From Bifidobacterium boum (GTDB taxonomy: Bacteria; Actinomycetota; Actinomycetes; Actinomycetales; Bifidobacteriaceae), in the NCBI RefSeq assembly GCF_000741535.1, contig NZ_JGYQ01000007.1:186001-250000 (forward strand): a DNA stretch of 64,000 nucleotides. Reading direction: 5' to 3'. Numbering within the stretch: position 1 is the first letter of the stretch; the number at the start of each line of letters is the position of its first letter. Positions 37,939 through 48,149 of the stretch are shown one piece after another. The position numbers and the translations under genes were made by a program. The notes beneath the pieces were generated by a model. The model had not been told where the DNA came from. It made no database searches and saw only the letters and a list, made by a program, of their open reading frames with translations.

Positions 37939-38093
37939 TGGAACGCACAGGAGTGCGATGGGCCTCTTGCCGTCCGTCGATGCGTGTATGCCCCGACATA
38001 CCGGCATCCGCACAAGACCATCCCGTATCTACGCGGCAAGCACCGACGAAGACCGGAGCACAAGCCCGATACCACGACACGCTTACGGCCGCA
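37939..38093. repeat. Diverged repeat, copy B
   Basis: This is the direct-orientation partner of 37209-37367. It begins TGGAACGCACAGGAG and ends CACGCTTACGGCCGCA. Confidence 0.55.
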
Positions 38094-38202
38094 CTGCAAC
38101 AGCCCACAACCCCAGCATGGACCGGACGGCATTGCCTGCACAACCCGGTAACACGCAGAACGCCTTCGCAGCCGGCGGATCAGGGTGGGTGCACGGTTGA
38201 CA

Positions 38203-38904
38203 TCACTGCGGGCGGTCGCCGAACAGGCTTTCTGACACGTCGCGCAAAACGTCGGGACTATGCCCTTTCCGCCCGCCCGCGCTCCAGAACCTGCGTCGCC
38301 TGACCTGAGGGTCAAGACCCGCCGTCCGCATGGCGACACGCCGCCCCAATTCCCATGCCGAGTCAATGAATACGCCCGCGTCACGCGCCTGGTTTACCGC
38401 CTGCTGCGCCAACGCACGGTCGACGCCCTTGCGTGACAGCTCGAGCAGGGTGCCACGCTCCCCCAGCATTCTTCCGGCACAATACCTGACTACGGATTGC
38501 GCATAGGCTTCATCGTTGATCAGGCCCACTTCGGCCAACCGGACCACGACACTGTCGGCGACTGTCTCGTCATACCCTTTGCCGATCAGGCGTTCTCGCA
38601 GCGCATGACTGGACCGGTCCGAACAGTCCAGGAGACGCAACGCCGCTTCTCGGCAGGCGTCGATGTCACACGGATCGTCGAGTGTTTTCTGACGAGACGC
38701 ACCATGCGCACCCCAGGAGGACCGACGGGTTCGCCGGCCACTGTGCCGGTCATGATGTTGTGGCACCGCATCATCGTCTTGCGCCGGGATGGCGGGATGT
38801 GACCGATCGGCATCAACGGATAAGCCGGTTTCAGACACATCCCCTCCAGCATCCTGCCCGACAGCAAGCCCATGCTGGGCGATGAACGCTTCAGCGTCAA
38901 TCAT
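38203..38904 (-). CDS. recX: Recombination regulator RecX
   Basis: This is a 233-residue RecA modulator. The N-terminal 70 residues are polar and poorly conserved. The three-helix tandem repeats start at A-L-R-L-L-D-C-S-D-R-S and include LRERLIGKGYDETVADSVV and LINDEAYAQSVVRYCAGR. RecX binds the RecA filament groove and limits it. The gene starts five bases after the recA stop on the same strand, so it is expressed with recA and by SOS control. The residue count is a little longer than most RecX because of the N-terminal extension. Confidence 0.92.
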   Translation of the reverse strand: MIDAEAFIAQHGLAVGQDAGGDVSETGLSVDADRSHPAIPAQDDDAVPQHHDRHSGRRTRRSSWGAHGASRQKTLDDPCDIDACREAALRLLDCSDRSSHALRERLIGKGYDETVADSVVVRLAEVGLINDEAYAQSVVRYCAGRMLGERGTLLELSRKGVDRALAQQAVNQARDAGVFIDSAWELGRRVAMRTAGLDPQVRRRRFWSAGGRKGHSPDVLRDVSESLFGDRPQ

Positions 38905-38909
38905 CGCGC

Positions 38910-40085
38910 TCAGGCCTGAGCGGCTGCAGGCGTGCCGGCCTGCTCCGTTTTCGGTGCAGACGCGTCGGCTGAAGCACCCGCCGGCGTAGTATCCTCTTCG
39001 GCGAATTGATCGGCCGGTTTGATCAGACCGAACGCCTCTTTGACTTTGGTCTCGATTTCCGCGGCCAATTCAGGGTTATCCTTGAGGTATTTGCGGACGT
39101 TCTCACGGCCCTGACCGAGCTGGTCGCCGTTATAGGTGAACCAAGACCCTGATTTCTTGACCACATTGCTTTGCAACGCCATGTCGATAATCGAGCCCTC
39201 TTTGGAAATGCCTTCGCCGTACAGAACATCGAATTCGGCGGACTTGAACGGCGGGGCCATCTTGTTCTTCACCACCTTGACCTTGGTGCGGCTGCCGACG
39301 GCTTCATCGCCGTTCTTCAAAGTCTGGATACGTCTGATATCAAGACGTACCGAAGAGTAGAACTTCAATGCCTTGCCGCCGGTCGTGGTCTCAGGATTGC
39401 CGAAGAACACGCCGATCTTCTCGCGCAATTGGTTGATGAAAATCGCCGTGGTGTTCGCCTGGGCCAGCGCACCGGTCATTTTACGCAACGCCTGGCTCAT
39501 CAGACGCGCTTGCAGACCGACATGGCTGTCTCCCATCTCGCCTTCGATTTCAGCCTTGGGCACCAACGCCGCCACTGAATCGATGACGATGACATCCAAC
39601 GCCCCCGACCTGATGAGCATATCGGCGATTTCCAATGCTTGCTCGCCGTTGTCAGGCTGGGAGACAATCAAGGAATCCGTGTCGACACCCAGATGACGGG
39701 CATACACGGGATCAAGCGCGTGTTCAGCATCAATGAATGCTGCGACCCCACCCGCTTTCTGCGCGTTGGCGACGACATGCAATGCCAGCGTGGTTTTGCC
39801 GGAGGATTCCGGCCCGTAAATCTCGACGATTCTGCCGCGCGGCAGACCGCCGATGCCCAAAGCCATATCAAGCGCAAGAGAACCCGTAGGGATCACTTCG
39901 ACATCCTGCACCGGCCGGTCGCCCAACCGCATGGCGGAGCCTTTGCCGAAACTTTTCTCGACCTGCGCAAGCGCCGTATCCAGCGCGGCTTTACGACGGG
40001 GGTCGATGTCATGTGCGCCGGATGCGCGTCCATCCTCGGAAGCCTTGGCGCCCGCGGCCTTCGTCGATTTTGTCTGCTGTGCCAT
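38910..40085 (-). CDS. recA: Recombinase RecA
   Basis: This is a 391-residue DNA recombinase that forms filaments on single-stranded DNA, drives strand exchange and triggers LexA self-cleavage. Walker A is [12 protein letters not shown]. The L1/L2 DNA-binding loops surround [12 protein letters not shown] and [16 protein letters not shown]. The C-terminal domain ends in an Ala/Glu-rich tail. AAGGAGAACAC before ATG 40085 is a strong ribosome binding site. An SOS box lies 178 bases upstream, so the message probably has a long leader. Confidence 0.98.
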   Translation of the reverse strand: MAQQTKSTKAAGAKASEDGRASGAHDIDPRRKAALDTALAQVEKSFGKGSAMRLGDRPVQDVEVIPTGSLALDMALGIGGLPRGRIVEIYGPESSGKTTLALHVVANAQKAGGVAAFIDAEHALDPVYARHLGVDTDSLIVSQPDNGEQALEIADMLIRSGALDVIVIDSVAALVPKAEIEGEMGDSHVGLQARLMSQALRKMTGALAQANTTAIFINQLREKIGVFFGNPETTTGGKALKFYSSVRLDIRRIQTLKNGDEAVGSRTKVKVVKNKMAPPFKSAEFDVLYGEGISKEGSIIDMALQSNVVKKSGSWFTYNGDQLGQGRENVRKYLKDNPELAAEIETKVKEAFGLIKPADQFAEEDTTPAGASADASAPKTEQAGTPAAAQA

Positions 40086-40262
40086 GTGTTCTCCTTATCT
40101 TCACGATTCCAGCGACGGATTTCACCCTACGGGATTGCGCTCAGCGGGTCTATCCGCCTCAAGCAATGTGGTCAGAAGACGCTTGCCGCCGAATACACGC
40201 AACACCGTCCGTCACCTGCCGCTGCGAATCGTGCCGTCACGACAACATCCTACCCCATGATA

Positions 40263-40276
40263 CGAACATCTGTTCG
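40263..40276. promoter_or_regulatory. LexA (SOS) box upstream of recA
   Basis: CGAACATCTGTTCG is a perfect match to the Gram-positive LexA consensus CGAAC-N4-GTTCG. On the minus strand it is followed, 10 bases on, by TAGGAT, a possible -10 for the recA-recX message. Confidence 0.85.
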
Positions 40277-40315
40277 AATATCGTGCCGCGGGGTGCCATC
40301 GAGGCGAATCGCGTA

Positions 40316-40549
40316 TCAGGCCGCCGGCAGAGGCGGCGCGTTATGGTCCTTGCCCCATCGCCTGGTGTCAGGGATATCCATCTGATCACACAGTACGTTC
40401 CATACGACACGTGGCTCACACCCTGCGGCGAGCGCTTCAACCACCGTCATGTCATGAAGCTTGGTCAGACGCTGGTCACGGGACAGGCTTCGACCATAGA
40501 CCCGGCCGAACACCTCTTCAAGCAATTGCCAGAATTCACGTTCACGCAC
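40316..40549 (-). CDS. DUF3046 family protein
   Basis: This is a 77-residue actinobacterial protein of unknown function, normally found between clgR and recA as here. It has the family's E-F-W-Q-L-L-E-E-V-F-G start, the L-T-V-V-E-A-L-A-A-G core and the V-W-N-V-L-C-D-Q-M-D-I-P end. GTG 40549 gives the usual family N-terminus. An ATG six codons earlier is possible. Ribosome binding sites are weak for both. The SOS box of recA lies within the region just after its stop. Confidence 0.78.
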   Translation of the reverse strand: MREREFWQLLEEVFGRVYGRSLSRDQRLTKLHDMTVVEALAAGCEPRVVWNVLCDQMDIPDTRRWGKDHNAPPLPAA

Positions 40550-40624
40550 GCAGCAAGTCTCGCACATCCACGCTACATCCGCCGTTCGGCATGGGCGTCG
40601 CTGCGTCACTGGCCCTACAACGAC

Positions 40625-40657
40625 GCGACGCCTCCCCGAGCAACGGGGAGGCGTCGC
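40625..40657 (-). terminator. Terminator of clgR
   Basis: A perfect 13-bp stem (GCGACGCCTCCCC, 40625-40637 with 40645-40657) with a seven-base loop lies 12 bases after the clgR stop. Confidence 0.8.
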
Positions 40658-40669
40658 ATTCAAGCCGGA

Positions 40670-41188
40670 TCAGGCGTGAACGGAATCAAGATAGTCGGCG
40701 ACCATGCGCAACATCTGCGCGGTGCTCAACCCCAGCGAGGCGGCGATTGAACTGAGCAGCTCGGAGCTCGCCTCTTTCTGCCCGCGCTCAACCTCGGACA
40801 GGTAGCCGAGTGACACGCCGGCTTTCTCGCTGACTTCACGCAACGTCTTATGATCACGCGTCCTCAAATCGCGCAGGACATGGCCGATCGCCTCACGCAA
40901 CGAAACATCCTTGAACTGGCCGGATTCCTCATGCTTGCGAACCGTGACGCGTGCACGGGCATGCTCGGCATCCTCTTCCTGCCACATGCGGTTCAACGCG
41001 GATTGGCGTTCATCCTTGGCTTTCCTGGCGGCACGGGCGCGTAACACCTGCTGCTGCGCGAACATCACCGCACGGCGTTGCGCCGGAGTCAGATCACGCA
41101 TACGTGCAGACTGCGCCGCTCGCGGGGAACGGGTATCCCCCTCGGTCTTGGTTTCCATCATCTCGTTGGTCCGGGTCATCGTTTCCAT
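40670..41188 (-). CDS. clgR: ClgR-type XRE transcriptional regulator
   Basis: This is a 172-residue activator of clp protease and stress genes. The C-terminal helix-turn-helix domain carries the ClgR signature [20 protein letters not shown], then [11 protein letters not shown]. The N-terminal 90 residues form a charged helical extension (many Arg, Gln and Glu) that is longer than in the classic protein. AAAGGGG lies eight bases before ATG 41188. It is in the conserved order pgsA-cinA-clgR-DUF3046-recA. Confidence 0.9.
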   Translation of the reverse strand: METMTRTNEMMETKTEGDTRSPRAAQSARMRDLTPAQRRAVMFAQQQVLRARAARKAKDERQSALNRMWQEEDAEHARARVTVRKHEESGQFKDVSLREAIGHVLRDLRTRDHKTLREVSEKAGVSLGYLSEVERGQKEASSELLSSIAASLGLSTAQMLRMVADYLDSVHA

Positions 41189-41251
41189 CTGCGTAACCCC
41201 TTTCGGCTTCGTGTCGTTCTGTACACCATAGACAACCGGCCGTCAGCGAAA

Positions 41252-41833
41252 TTATTCCTCAAAGCTCACTGTGAGCTGCCTCACATTCTCGAGGACGCAC
41301 CACACCGTTTGTTCGCGAACCTGCTCACGCGTACCATGCAACCGCAACTCACGCGCTCGGGTCACCCGCTCTCCGCCGGTGACTGCGCCCGGCAGAGAGC
41401 AACCGATGTACACCAAGCCGGCCGGCTTGTCACCATCAGGGCCGGGGCCTGCAACACCTGTCGTGGACAGTCCGATCACCCGTCCGCAGTAAGCGGGCTG
41501 GTCATACAGCCGTGCTGTCCCCCACGCCATTTGGCGGGCGACTTCAGGATGCACCGCTCCTTGCGTGTCCAGCAGCCGGGGGTCGACTCCGAGAATCTTC
41601 GCTTTCGCGTGGATGTCGTAGGTGACCGCCGAACCGAGGAACACTTTGGACGCCCCCGGGACACGGACAAACGCATCGGCGAGCAGGCCGCCGGTCAGGG
41701 ATTCCGCCGCGGCGATTTTCACCTGCCTGCGTTCACAATACGCGAGAATCTCACCCGCCAACGCGTCCCGCCGGGCTGGATCCGCCATACCGTCAACCAT
41801 ATTGTCGCCGGCAGGAATCATATCAGCATTCAT
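41252..41833 (-). CDS. CinA C-terminal domain protein (nicotinamide-nucleotide amidohydrolase)
   Basis: This is a 193-residue PncC-type enzyme that hydrolyses nicotinamide mononucleotide to recycle NAD breakdown products. The catalytic region has AAAESLTGGLLA with the nucleophilic Ser, then G-S-A-V-T-Y. The C-terminal part has S-T-T-G-V-A-G-P-G-P-D-G-D-K-P and GLVYIG. ATG 41833 overlaps the pgsA stop in an ATGA arrangement, so translation is coupled. No N-terminal CinA (COG1058) domain is present. Confidence 0.92.
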   Translation of the reverse strand: MNADMIPAGDNMVDGMADPARRDALAGEILAYCERRQVKIAAAESLTGGLLADAFVRVPGASKVFLGSAVTYDIHAKAKILGVDPRLLDTQGAVHPEVARQMAWGTARLYDQPAYCGRVIGLSTTGVAGPGPDGDKPAGLVYIGCSLPGAVTGGERVTRARELRLHGTREQVREQTVWCVLENVRQLTVSFEE

Positions 41834-42462
41834 ACCGTCAGCGATCCGCGACGCGCCTTGACGACACGGTAGACGTACATCGCCCCGGAATACAGGCATA
41901 GGAACAGCGCCACGTAAATCAGGAAGTTCGTGATGAACGTGTAGACGTTCAACGCCGTGGTGTTGGCGATGAAGGTGCGCGCCGGCACCAGCAGCATACC
42001 CAAGCCGATGCACTGGCACAGGGTCTTGTACTTGCCGGCCTTGTCTGCGGCGATGACCTTGCCGCCGGTGTCGATGACGAAGAACCGCATGACGGTGATA
42101 CCGATTTCACGGATGAGGAACAGGATGGTCACCCACCAGAACACTTCGCCGAATGCGGAAGCGACAATCAGCGTGGAACAGGTCAGGAGCTTGTCGGCGA
42201 TCGGGTCCATAAGCTTGCCCAGCTCGGTGACCTGATTGTACTTGCGGGCCATCCAGCCATCAAGTTTGTCAGTCGAGGCCGCGATGATGAACAGGATTGC
42301 GGCAGCCCACCGCATACCCACGCTATGCGAGCCTTGCGGTCCGGCGGCGATATCAAGGCCCAGAAAGACCAACACCAGCACGATACGCGTGTACGTGACG
42401 ATATTCGGCGGGCTGTTCCATCCGTCCAACAGCGATGGCTTATGTTCATGTTCAGTCTGCAT
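41830..42462 (-). CDS. pgsA: CDP-diacylglycerol-glycerol-3-phosphate 3-phosphatidyltransferase
   Basis: This is a 210-residue membrane enzyme that makes phosphatidylglycerophosphate, the committed step to phosphatidylglycerol and cardiolipin. It has the CDP-alcohol phosphotransferase motif D-G-x2-A-R-x8-G-x3-D-x3-D (KLDGWMARKYNQVTELGKLM followed by DPIAD). Five to six transmembrane helices are predicted. ATG 42462 is chosen for its AAGGTG spacing; GTG 42471 is an alternative. It overlaps cinA by four bases. Confidence 0.93.
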   Translation of the reverse strand: MQTEHEHKPSLLDGWNSPPNIVTYTRIVLVLVFLGLDIAAGPQGSHSVGMRWAAAILFIIAASTDKLDGWMARKYNQVTELGKLMDPIADKLLTCSTLIVASAFGEVFWWVTILFLIREIGITVMRFFVIDTGGKVIAADKAGKYKTLCQCIGLGMLLVPARTFIANTTALNVYTFITNFLIYVALFLCLYSGAMYVYRVVKARRGSLTV

Positions 42463-42543
42463 ACCGTTCACCTTACCTCGCCTAGGCTACCGACTCATGT
42501 ATGACGGCCGGGGATTCGCCGCCAACGTAGCCGTACACGCCGC

Positions 42544-45372
42544 TCATGCCACGTCGGACGGCTCCGGCTCAGGCTGGTCGCCGGATGAGTCCAACGTGGA
42601 ACTCTCACCTTTGATGAAAGCGAGCACTTGCGGCAGATCTTGAGGCTGGACGAGCACTTCCCTGGCCTTGGACCCTTCGGACGGTCCGACGACGCCGCGC
42701 GATTCCAGCAAATCCATCAAGCGTCCCGCCTTGGCGAAACCGACACGCAGTTTGCGTTGCAGCATCGAAGTGGAGCCGAATTGCGTGGTCACCACCAGTT
42801 CCGCGGCTTGAAGCAGGACATCCATATCGTCGCCGATATCCTCAGTCGGATCGACCTTATGCTGGTCCGCTTCCTTGGCCATCTGCTCGATATCCTCACG
42901 GTAGTGCGGCTTACGCTGGGTGCGTACGAATTCGACAGCCTTGCGGATCTCAGACTCCCCGACCCACGATCCTTGCACGCGGATGGGTCGCGCCTGCCCC
43001 ATCGGCAGGAACAGCGCGTCACCCTGACCGATCAGGGTTTCAGCACCGGTGGTGTCGAGAATGACGCGCGAATCCGTTGCCGAGGAGGTCGCGAACGCCA
43101 ACCGTGACGGGATATTCGCCTTGATCAGGCCGGTCACCACATCCACGGATGGGCGCTGGGTGGCGAGTACGAGATGCACGCCGGCCGCACGCGCCAGCTG
43201 GGTGATGCGCTGGATCGAACTTTCGACATCGTTTTTGGCGACCATCATCAGGTCGGCCATCTCATCGACGACAACCAACAGATACGGATACGGGGCCACC
43301 TTGCGTTTCGAACCCGCAGGCGCATGGACTTTGCCTTCCCGCACCGCCTTGTTGAAGTCTTTCATATTGCGGAAACCGAAGAACTGCAAGTCATCGTAGC
43401 GGGCGTCCATCTCCTTGACCACCCATTCCAGCGCCTGGGCGGCGTGCTTGGGATCGGTGATGATCGGGGTGAGCAGGTGTGGGATGCCGGCGTACGCGGA
43501 CAATTCGACACGTTTGGGGTCGACGAGAATCAGCCGCACCTGTTCGGGAGTGGACCGCATGATAATCGACATGAGCATTGAATTGATGAAACTGGACTTA
43601 CCTGAACCGGTCGCGCCCGCGACCAGCAGATGCGGCATTTTCGTCAAATCAGCGGTGACGAAATGCCCTTCGACATCCTTGCCGACGCCGGCGAGCATCG
43701 GATTGGGATCATTGCGCGCCTTGTCGGAGCGCAGAACATCCCCCAAATGGACGATTTCACGATCGACGTTCGGAATCTCGATGCCGATGGCGGATTTGCC
43801 GGGGATCGGCGAAAGGATACGCACATCGGAACTCGCCACCGCATACGCGATATTGCGTTGCAGATTGGTGACTTTCTCGACTTTCACGCCGGGGCCAAGC
43901 TCGACCTCATATTGGGTGACGGAAGGGCCGCGCAGGAAGCCGACGACTTTCGCATCGACCTTGAACTGTTCGAACGTGTTGGTCAGCGCGCGAATGACAT
44001 TGTCATTGGCGGGTGTGCGCGCCGCATGCGGCTTACCTTTGACCAGCATGTCAAGATCCGGCAGCTGGTACGGGGCGTTGTCATCCACGACGGCCGGTAT
44101 TGCGGACGCATCCGGTACAGGCGCATTCCCGCCGCTGCGCGACTCGGGGCTCTCAGCGCCATATGCCCCCTCGGATTGCGCGTCTGAAGTGGCGTCGGGC
44201 ACGGACGGGCCGGCCGCGGATTCGCGGGCGGCAACCGTCGCCCACGGATCGGAACCCGCCTGTGGGGCCGGAACAATGGCCGGGGCCGATGGCACGTCAA
44301 GCATCGGCGCATGCGAGGACGGTTGCAGCAGCGCCGGATCGATACCGGCGTTGGACGACGACACGCTCCGCGGCGTGGCGATCATGGTTTCCGCGGCTTC
44401 ACCATGCTGTTTGGCTGCATGGGTGAATGCCTCATCACCGGCGTATTCGTCGAGCCGCTCATCAGTATCCTGCCTGGATTTGCGGCGGAACAGCCAAGCG
44501 AACAGGCTTGGGCGGCGCTCGTGGTCATGCTGATCCTCCTCGTCGGACCCGTCGTGGGCGGGAACCCCTTCAGCAACCTGCATAAGATCGTCGCCGATAC
44601 GAATCTCGTTGGGGAACTGGTCGTCCTCATCCGGCTCTCGTTGGCCGTCATCGCTGCGCAGCCGTTCAGCCAAAGCTTGGAACCGTTCAGGAAGCTCCTC
44701 GACATGCGTGCGCGTGATCATCAGCAGTGAGAACAACGCGACGATGACGAACACGACGATGGCGAAAGCCTTCGACAGTCCCCACGCCAACGGAGAGCCC
44801 AGCAGGAAGCCGAAAATACCGCCGGCATTCTCCAACACCTTCAAATCGAACCCGTGCGTATCGGATGCCGCGGCGGCATCGATGATGGAACAGATCGACC
44901 ACAGCAGTAACGCCCAGCCGGTCACAACCCGCGGATTGTCGGAGCCTTTGCCGGCGTTGCGCATCAGACGGAATGCCACAATCGCCAAGAACACGGGAAG
45001 CACGACGCTCATCACACCGAACGCGCCGGCCGCAATCGTATGCAGGAAACGCCCCAACGCCCCGTTGACGCGGAACCATTCCGATGCACAGAACAGCACT
45101 GAGAGTATCACCATGACGAAGCACAAGCCGTCACGCCGGTACGTGGGGTCATACTCTCCGACACCGGTCAACGCTCTGACCGCAGCCCCGAACCCTCGCG
45201 GAATGGCGAGCAGGAGCTTCTGCCATAGCGGTTCCTCGCCGACAAGCCGCTCGTCATCGGACAGCACGCGGGTGCGGTCGGAGCCTCCGCTGGTGGTACG
45301 TTTCGAGGACCCGCTCGACCTACGACGGGTCTGGGTGTTGCGCTCTTGGGATGAGGATGAGGTTCGTGCCAT
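42544..45372 (-). CDS. ftsK: DNA translocase FtsK
   Basis: This is a 942-residue septal motor that pumps chromosomal DNA and activates dimer resolution. Four N-terminal membrane helices lie within about residues 75-225. An acidic Pro/Ala-rich linker of about 240 residues follows, then the alpha domain, the beta ATPase (Walker [11 protein letters not shown]) and the C-terminal winged-helix gamma domain ([15 protein letters not shown]). ATG 45372 lacks a ribosome binding site. A TAGAAT hexamer ends nine bases before it, so the message is probably leaderless. It belongs to the division set with sepH. Confidence 0.96.
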   Translation of the reverse strand: MARTSSSSQERNTQTRRRSSGSSKRTTSGGSDRTRVLSDDERLVGEEPLWQKLLLAIPRGFGAAVRALTGVGEYDPTYRRDGLCFVMVILSVLFCASEWFRVNGALGRFLHTIAAGAFGVMSVVLPVFLAIVAFRLMRNAGKGSDNPRVVTGWALLLWSICSIIDAAAASDTHGFDLKVLENAGGIFGFLLGSPLAWGLSKAFAIVVFVIVALFSLLMITRTHVEELPERFQALAERLRSDDGQREPDEDDQFPNEIRIGDDLMQVAEGVPAHDGSDEEDQHDHERRPSLFAWLFRRKSRQDTDERLDEYAGDEAFTHAAKQHGEAAETMIATPRSVSSSNAGIDPALLQPSSHAPMLDVPSAPAIVPAPQAGSDPWATVAARESAAGPSVPDATSDAQSEGAYGAESPESRSGGNAPVPDASAIPAVVDDNAPYQLPDLDMLVKGKPHAARTPANDNVIRALTNTFEQFKVDAKVVGFLRGPSVTQYEVELGPGVKVEKVTNLQRNIAYAVASSDVRILSPIPGKSAIGIEIPNVDREIVHLGDVLRSDKARNDPNPMLAGVGKDVEGHFVTADLTKMPHLLVAGATGSGKSSFINSMLMSIIMRSTPEQVRLILVDPKRVELSAYAGIPHLLTPIITDPKHAAQALEWVVKEMDARYDDLQFFGFRNMKDFNKAVREGKVHAPAGSKRKVAPYPYLLVVVDEMADLMMVAKNDVESSIQRITQLARAAGVHLVLATQRPSVDVVTGLIKANIPSRLAFATSSATDSRVILDTTGAETLIGQGDALFLPMGQARPIRVQGSWVGESEIRKAVEFVRTQRKPHYREDIEQMAKEADQHKVDPTEDIGDDMDVLLQAAELVVTTQFGSTSMLQRKLRVGFAKAGRLMDLLESRGVVGPSEGSKAREVLVQPQDLPQVLAFIKGESSTLDSSGDQPEPEPSDVA

Positions 45373-45421
45373 AACGATTCGATTCTAACGAGCGGCGGTC
45401 ACATCACCGGCCGACAAGGCG

Positions 45422-46519
45422 TCAACCTTGGATATCGCCGAGATGATGCTGAACGTATTCGTCGGCGTGGGCGTCAATGGCGTCATAGTCTCCGGCATCG
45501 GCATGGTCGATGATCGCCATCGCGTTGTCCAACAGCGCCGGGTTGAGCGCTTCAAGCCAGTGAATCCTCGGATCGCGGCCGAACCACCCCATCTGTTTGC
45601 GGGCCAGACGGCAGGTTTTCTGCGCGATGTCGAAGAACGCGTCATCCTCGTCCCAGATGCCGTCGAGATAATCGATGATCTGCTGGTAGCCGAGCGCCCG
45701 ACCAGCAGTGAACCCCAGATGCGGCCGCAACCGGCGCACTTCATCGACGAAACCGTGCTCGCGCATGGCTTGGGTGCGCCGCATGATGCGGTCGTCAAGC
45801 TCGCGACGAGGCAGGTCGAGCCCGATCTGCACGCTGGGGATGACATACCGGTAGCGTGGCAGACTCGCGGAATACGGGCGGCCGGTCACTTCGATGACTT
45901 CGAGGGCGCGGATGGTGCGCCGCGGATTATGCGGGTCCATGCGGGCAGCCGCCTCGGGATCCTTGGCTTTCAGCTCTTCGAATAGGGCTGCCGCCCCCTC
46001 ATGCCGCTCACGTTCCTCCAAACGCTTACGTACTTCAGGGTCGGTGCCGGGGAAGGAGATGTCATCAATCGCCGCTCTCGCGTACAGCCCGGATCCACCT
46101 ACCAGAATCGGTCTGATGCCTTGCGATTGCAAGTCGCTGATGCAATCACGGGCGAGCGTTTGGAAGCGGGCGACACTCATCGTGTCATCCGGGTCGATGA
46201 TATCGATGAGATGATGAGGAACTTCCGCCTGCTCCTCGGCGGTCGGCTTCGCCGTGCCGATATCCATGCCTCGATACATCTGGTAGGCGTCCGCGTTGAC
46301 GATCTCGGCCCGTTCGCCACGTTCGGCCAACGTTTTTGCGATGGCGATGCCCAGCCCGGTCTTGCCGGAAGCCGTAGGGCCGACAATCGACACGACACGC
46401 GGAGTGTTCGATGGCGTGGCACCCTCCTGCCCATGGCTGATGCTTTCACCGGGTACCGCCGGCATCCCCGCTTGTTTGGCACTGTCATCTTGCATTGTCT
46501 GTCGCATCTGCGTCTCCAT
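45422..46519 (-). CDS. miaA: tRNA dimethylallyltransferase
   Basis: This is a 365-residue enzyme that attaches the dimethylallyl group to A37 of tRNAs reading codons that begin with U. The P-loop is [11 protein letters not shown], followed by the conserved [19 protein letters not shown]. The family motifs GGSGLYARA and GYQQIIDYL are present. The N-terminus carries about 40 extra polar residues. ATG 46519 is used with AAAGGCAGG upstream; a GTG seven codons earlier is possible. It is preceded by miaB, which completes the same modification. Confidence 0.95.
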   Translation of the reverse strand: METQMRQTMQDDSAKQAGMPAVPGESISHGQEGATPSNTPRVVSIVGPTASGKTGLGIAIAKTLAERGERAEIVNADAYQMYRGMDIGTAKPTAEEQAEVPHHLIDIIDPDDTMSVARFQTLARDCISDLQSQGIRPILVGGSGLYARAAIDDISFPGTDPEVRKRLEERERHEGAAALFEELKAKDPEAAARMDPHNPRRTIRALEVIEVTGRPYSASLPRYRYVIPSVQIGLDLPRRELDDRIMRRTQAMREHGFVDEVRRLRPHLGFTAGRALGYQQIIDYLDGIWDEDDAFFDIAQKTCRLARKQMGWFGRDPRIHWLEALNPALLDNAMAIIDHADAGDYDAIDAHADEYVQHHLGDIQG

Positions 46520-46579
46520 ACCTGCCTTTCCGTTCCTCACTGTACCCGCCCGTCGAGTACGCGACCCGCGTGTCCGCTC

Positions 46580-48043
46580 TCAACCGCGGCGAACCCGATA
46601 CGTCTGTCCGGCGGCCGGATCGGGGTCGGCAATGAGGTTATGCTCACCGGCATGGGTGACGGTCGCCGTTACGAAATCACCGATCTGCGGTTGCGGGCAG
46701 CCTTGAGGCACACCGATATGCACCAGTGCGCCGGTCCGTTCACGGCCGGTGACACGATGCGTCTCATCGTCTTTCTTACCGTGCGTGCCAGTGACCATCA
46801 CTTCGACGTCATGTCCTTCGAACTTGTCAAGCTCCTCTTGGCTGATCCGCTGCTGGAGGGCGAGCAGCCGGTCGAAACGCTCCTGGACCACCTGCTTGGG
46901 GATCTGCTCCATCGCGGCGGCCGGCGTGCCCGGACGCGGCGAATACTCGAACGTGAACGCGGTGGAAAAACGCGCTTGTTCAACCACGTCAAGCGTACGC
47001 TGGAAATCCTCTTCGGTCTCTCCGGGGAACCCGACGATGATATCGGTGGAAATCCGGGCGTCCGGCATCGCTTCACGGACCTTGGACAGAATCGTCAGGA
47101 ACCGTTCGGTGCGATACGAGCGGCGCATGGCGCGCAACACACGGTCTGACCCCGACTGCAACGGCATATGCAGTTGATGCATGACATTCGGCGTTTCAGC
47201 CATCGCGGCGATGACATCATCAGTGAACGCCGCAGGATGCGGGGAGGTGAATCGCACACGCTCCAACCCCTCAATCGTGCCGCAGGCGCGCAACAGTTTG
47301 GAAAACGCGTAACGGTCGCCCATCCCATAGCCGTAGGAGTTGACGTTCTGCCCCAACAACGTCACCTCTTTGGCCCCGTTCGCCACGCACTCGCGCACTT
47401 CGGCAAGCACGTCGCCCGGACGCCGGTCGTGCTCACGGCCACGCGTGGTCGGCACAATGCAGAAGGTGCACGTATTGTTGCAGCCCACGGAAATCGACAC
47501 CCACGAAGAGATGCGCGACGACCGGGCGGCAGGCAGTTGACTGGGGAAATACTTCAAATCATCGGCGACATCGATCTGCGGTTCACCGGTCGCGCGAGCC
47601 TGGTCAAGCAGACGAGGCAACGAGGCGATGCTTTTCGTGCCGAATACCGCATCAACCCACGGGGTCCGTTTAGCGATCCGCTCACGGTCAAGCTGGGCCA
47701 TACACCCGCCGATTGCGATTTGCACACGCGGATTCGCATGCTTGTACCGCGCCCAGCGGCCAATCGTGCCGTACATGCGTTCAGCGGCATTCTCCCGCAC
47801 CGCGCACGTGTTCATGACCACAAGATCGAAATCATGCCGGGCGATCTGCTGTTCGTTCGCCGGCACATACCCGTCCTGCTCAAGCACGCCGGCGATACGC
47901 TCGGAATCGTGCACATTCATCTGACAGCCGAGCGTGTGAATATAAAAAACGCCTTTACCGCGGCCTTGCATCCGTCCGTTTTCCGCGTGTCGGGCAGCCG
48001 GCATCGAGGCGCGCTCCGCCTCGGTCATCATCGCTTCATCCAT
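46580..48043 (-). CDS. miaB: tRNA-2-methylthio-N6-dimethylallyladenosine synthase
   Basis: This is a 487-residue radical SAM methylthiotransferase acting on i6A37 made by MiaA. The N-terminal UPF0004 domain has [14 protein letters not shown] and two more cluster cysteines (NTCAVRE, GGCMAQ). The radical SAM CxxxCxxC is GCNNTCTFC. The C-terminal TRAM domain has [12 protein letters not shown] 48043 has no ribosome binding site. TACAAT ends eight bases upstream, so a leaderless message is likely. It diverges from the small alarmone synthetase gene. Confidence 0.95.
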   Translation of the reverse strand: MDEAMMTEAERASMPAARHAENGRMQGRGKGVFYIHTLGCQMNVHDSERIAGVLEQDGYVPANEQQIARHDFDLVVMNTCAVRENAAERMYGTIGRWARYKHANPRVQIAIGGCMAQLDRERIAKRTPWVDAVFGTKSIASLPRLLDQARATGEPQIDVADDLKYFPSQLPAARSSRISSWVSISVGCNNTCTFCIVPTTRGREHDRRPGDVLAEVRECVANGAKEVTLLGQNVNSYGYGMGDRYAFSKLLRACGTIEGLERVRFTSPHPAAFTDDVIAAMAETPNVMHQLHMPLQSGSDRVLRAMRRSYRTERFLTILSKVREAMPDARISTDIIVGFPGETEEDFQRTLDVVEQARFSTAFTFEYSPRPGTPAAAMEQIPKQVVQERFDRLLALQQRISQEELDKFEGHDVEVMVTGTHGKKDDETHRVTGRERTGALVHIGVPQGCPQPQIGDFVTATVTHAGEHNLIADPDPAAGQTYRVRRG

Positions 48044-48149
48044 AACCGCCGATTGTAACGTCCGGCCGGCACAGCGGGGCTCCGGACACCAAGGAATATG
48101 TCACGTAATATTGCGCAAATCTGGAGCCGCCACGCTATCATGGGCAATC

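Larger units (their letters stand above)
37104..38202. other. 1.1-kb region without an intact gene, holding two diverged repeats
   Basis: No open frame here has a ribosome binding site or recognisable product. Two diverged direct copies of a sequence of about 155 bases occur at 37209-37367 and 37939-38093. Between them, short GC-rich stretches such as CGACAATCTCCC recur (around 37669 and 37734). On the minus strand both long copies can encode a C-G-R-K-R-V stretch followed by G-L-C, so they may derive from a decayed coding sequence, perhaps a mobile element. Confidence 0.5.

Noticed and set aside
37581..38384. 267-codon minus-strand frame between rnpB and recX
   Set aside because: It overlaps the recX end, is Arg/Cys-rich as expected of non-coding GC-rich DNA, and has no start signal. 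Only the repeat content was kept.
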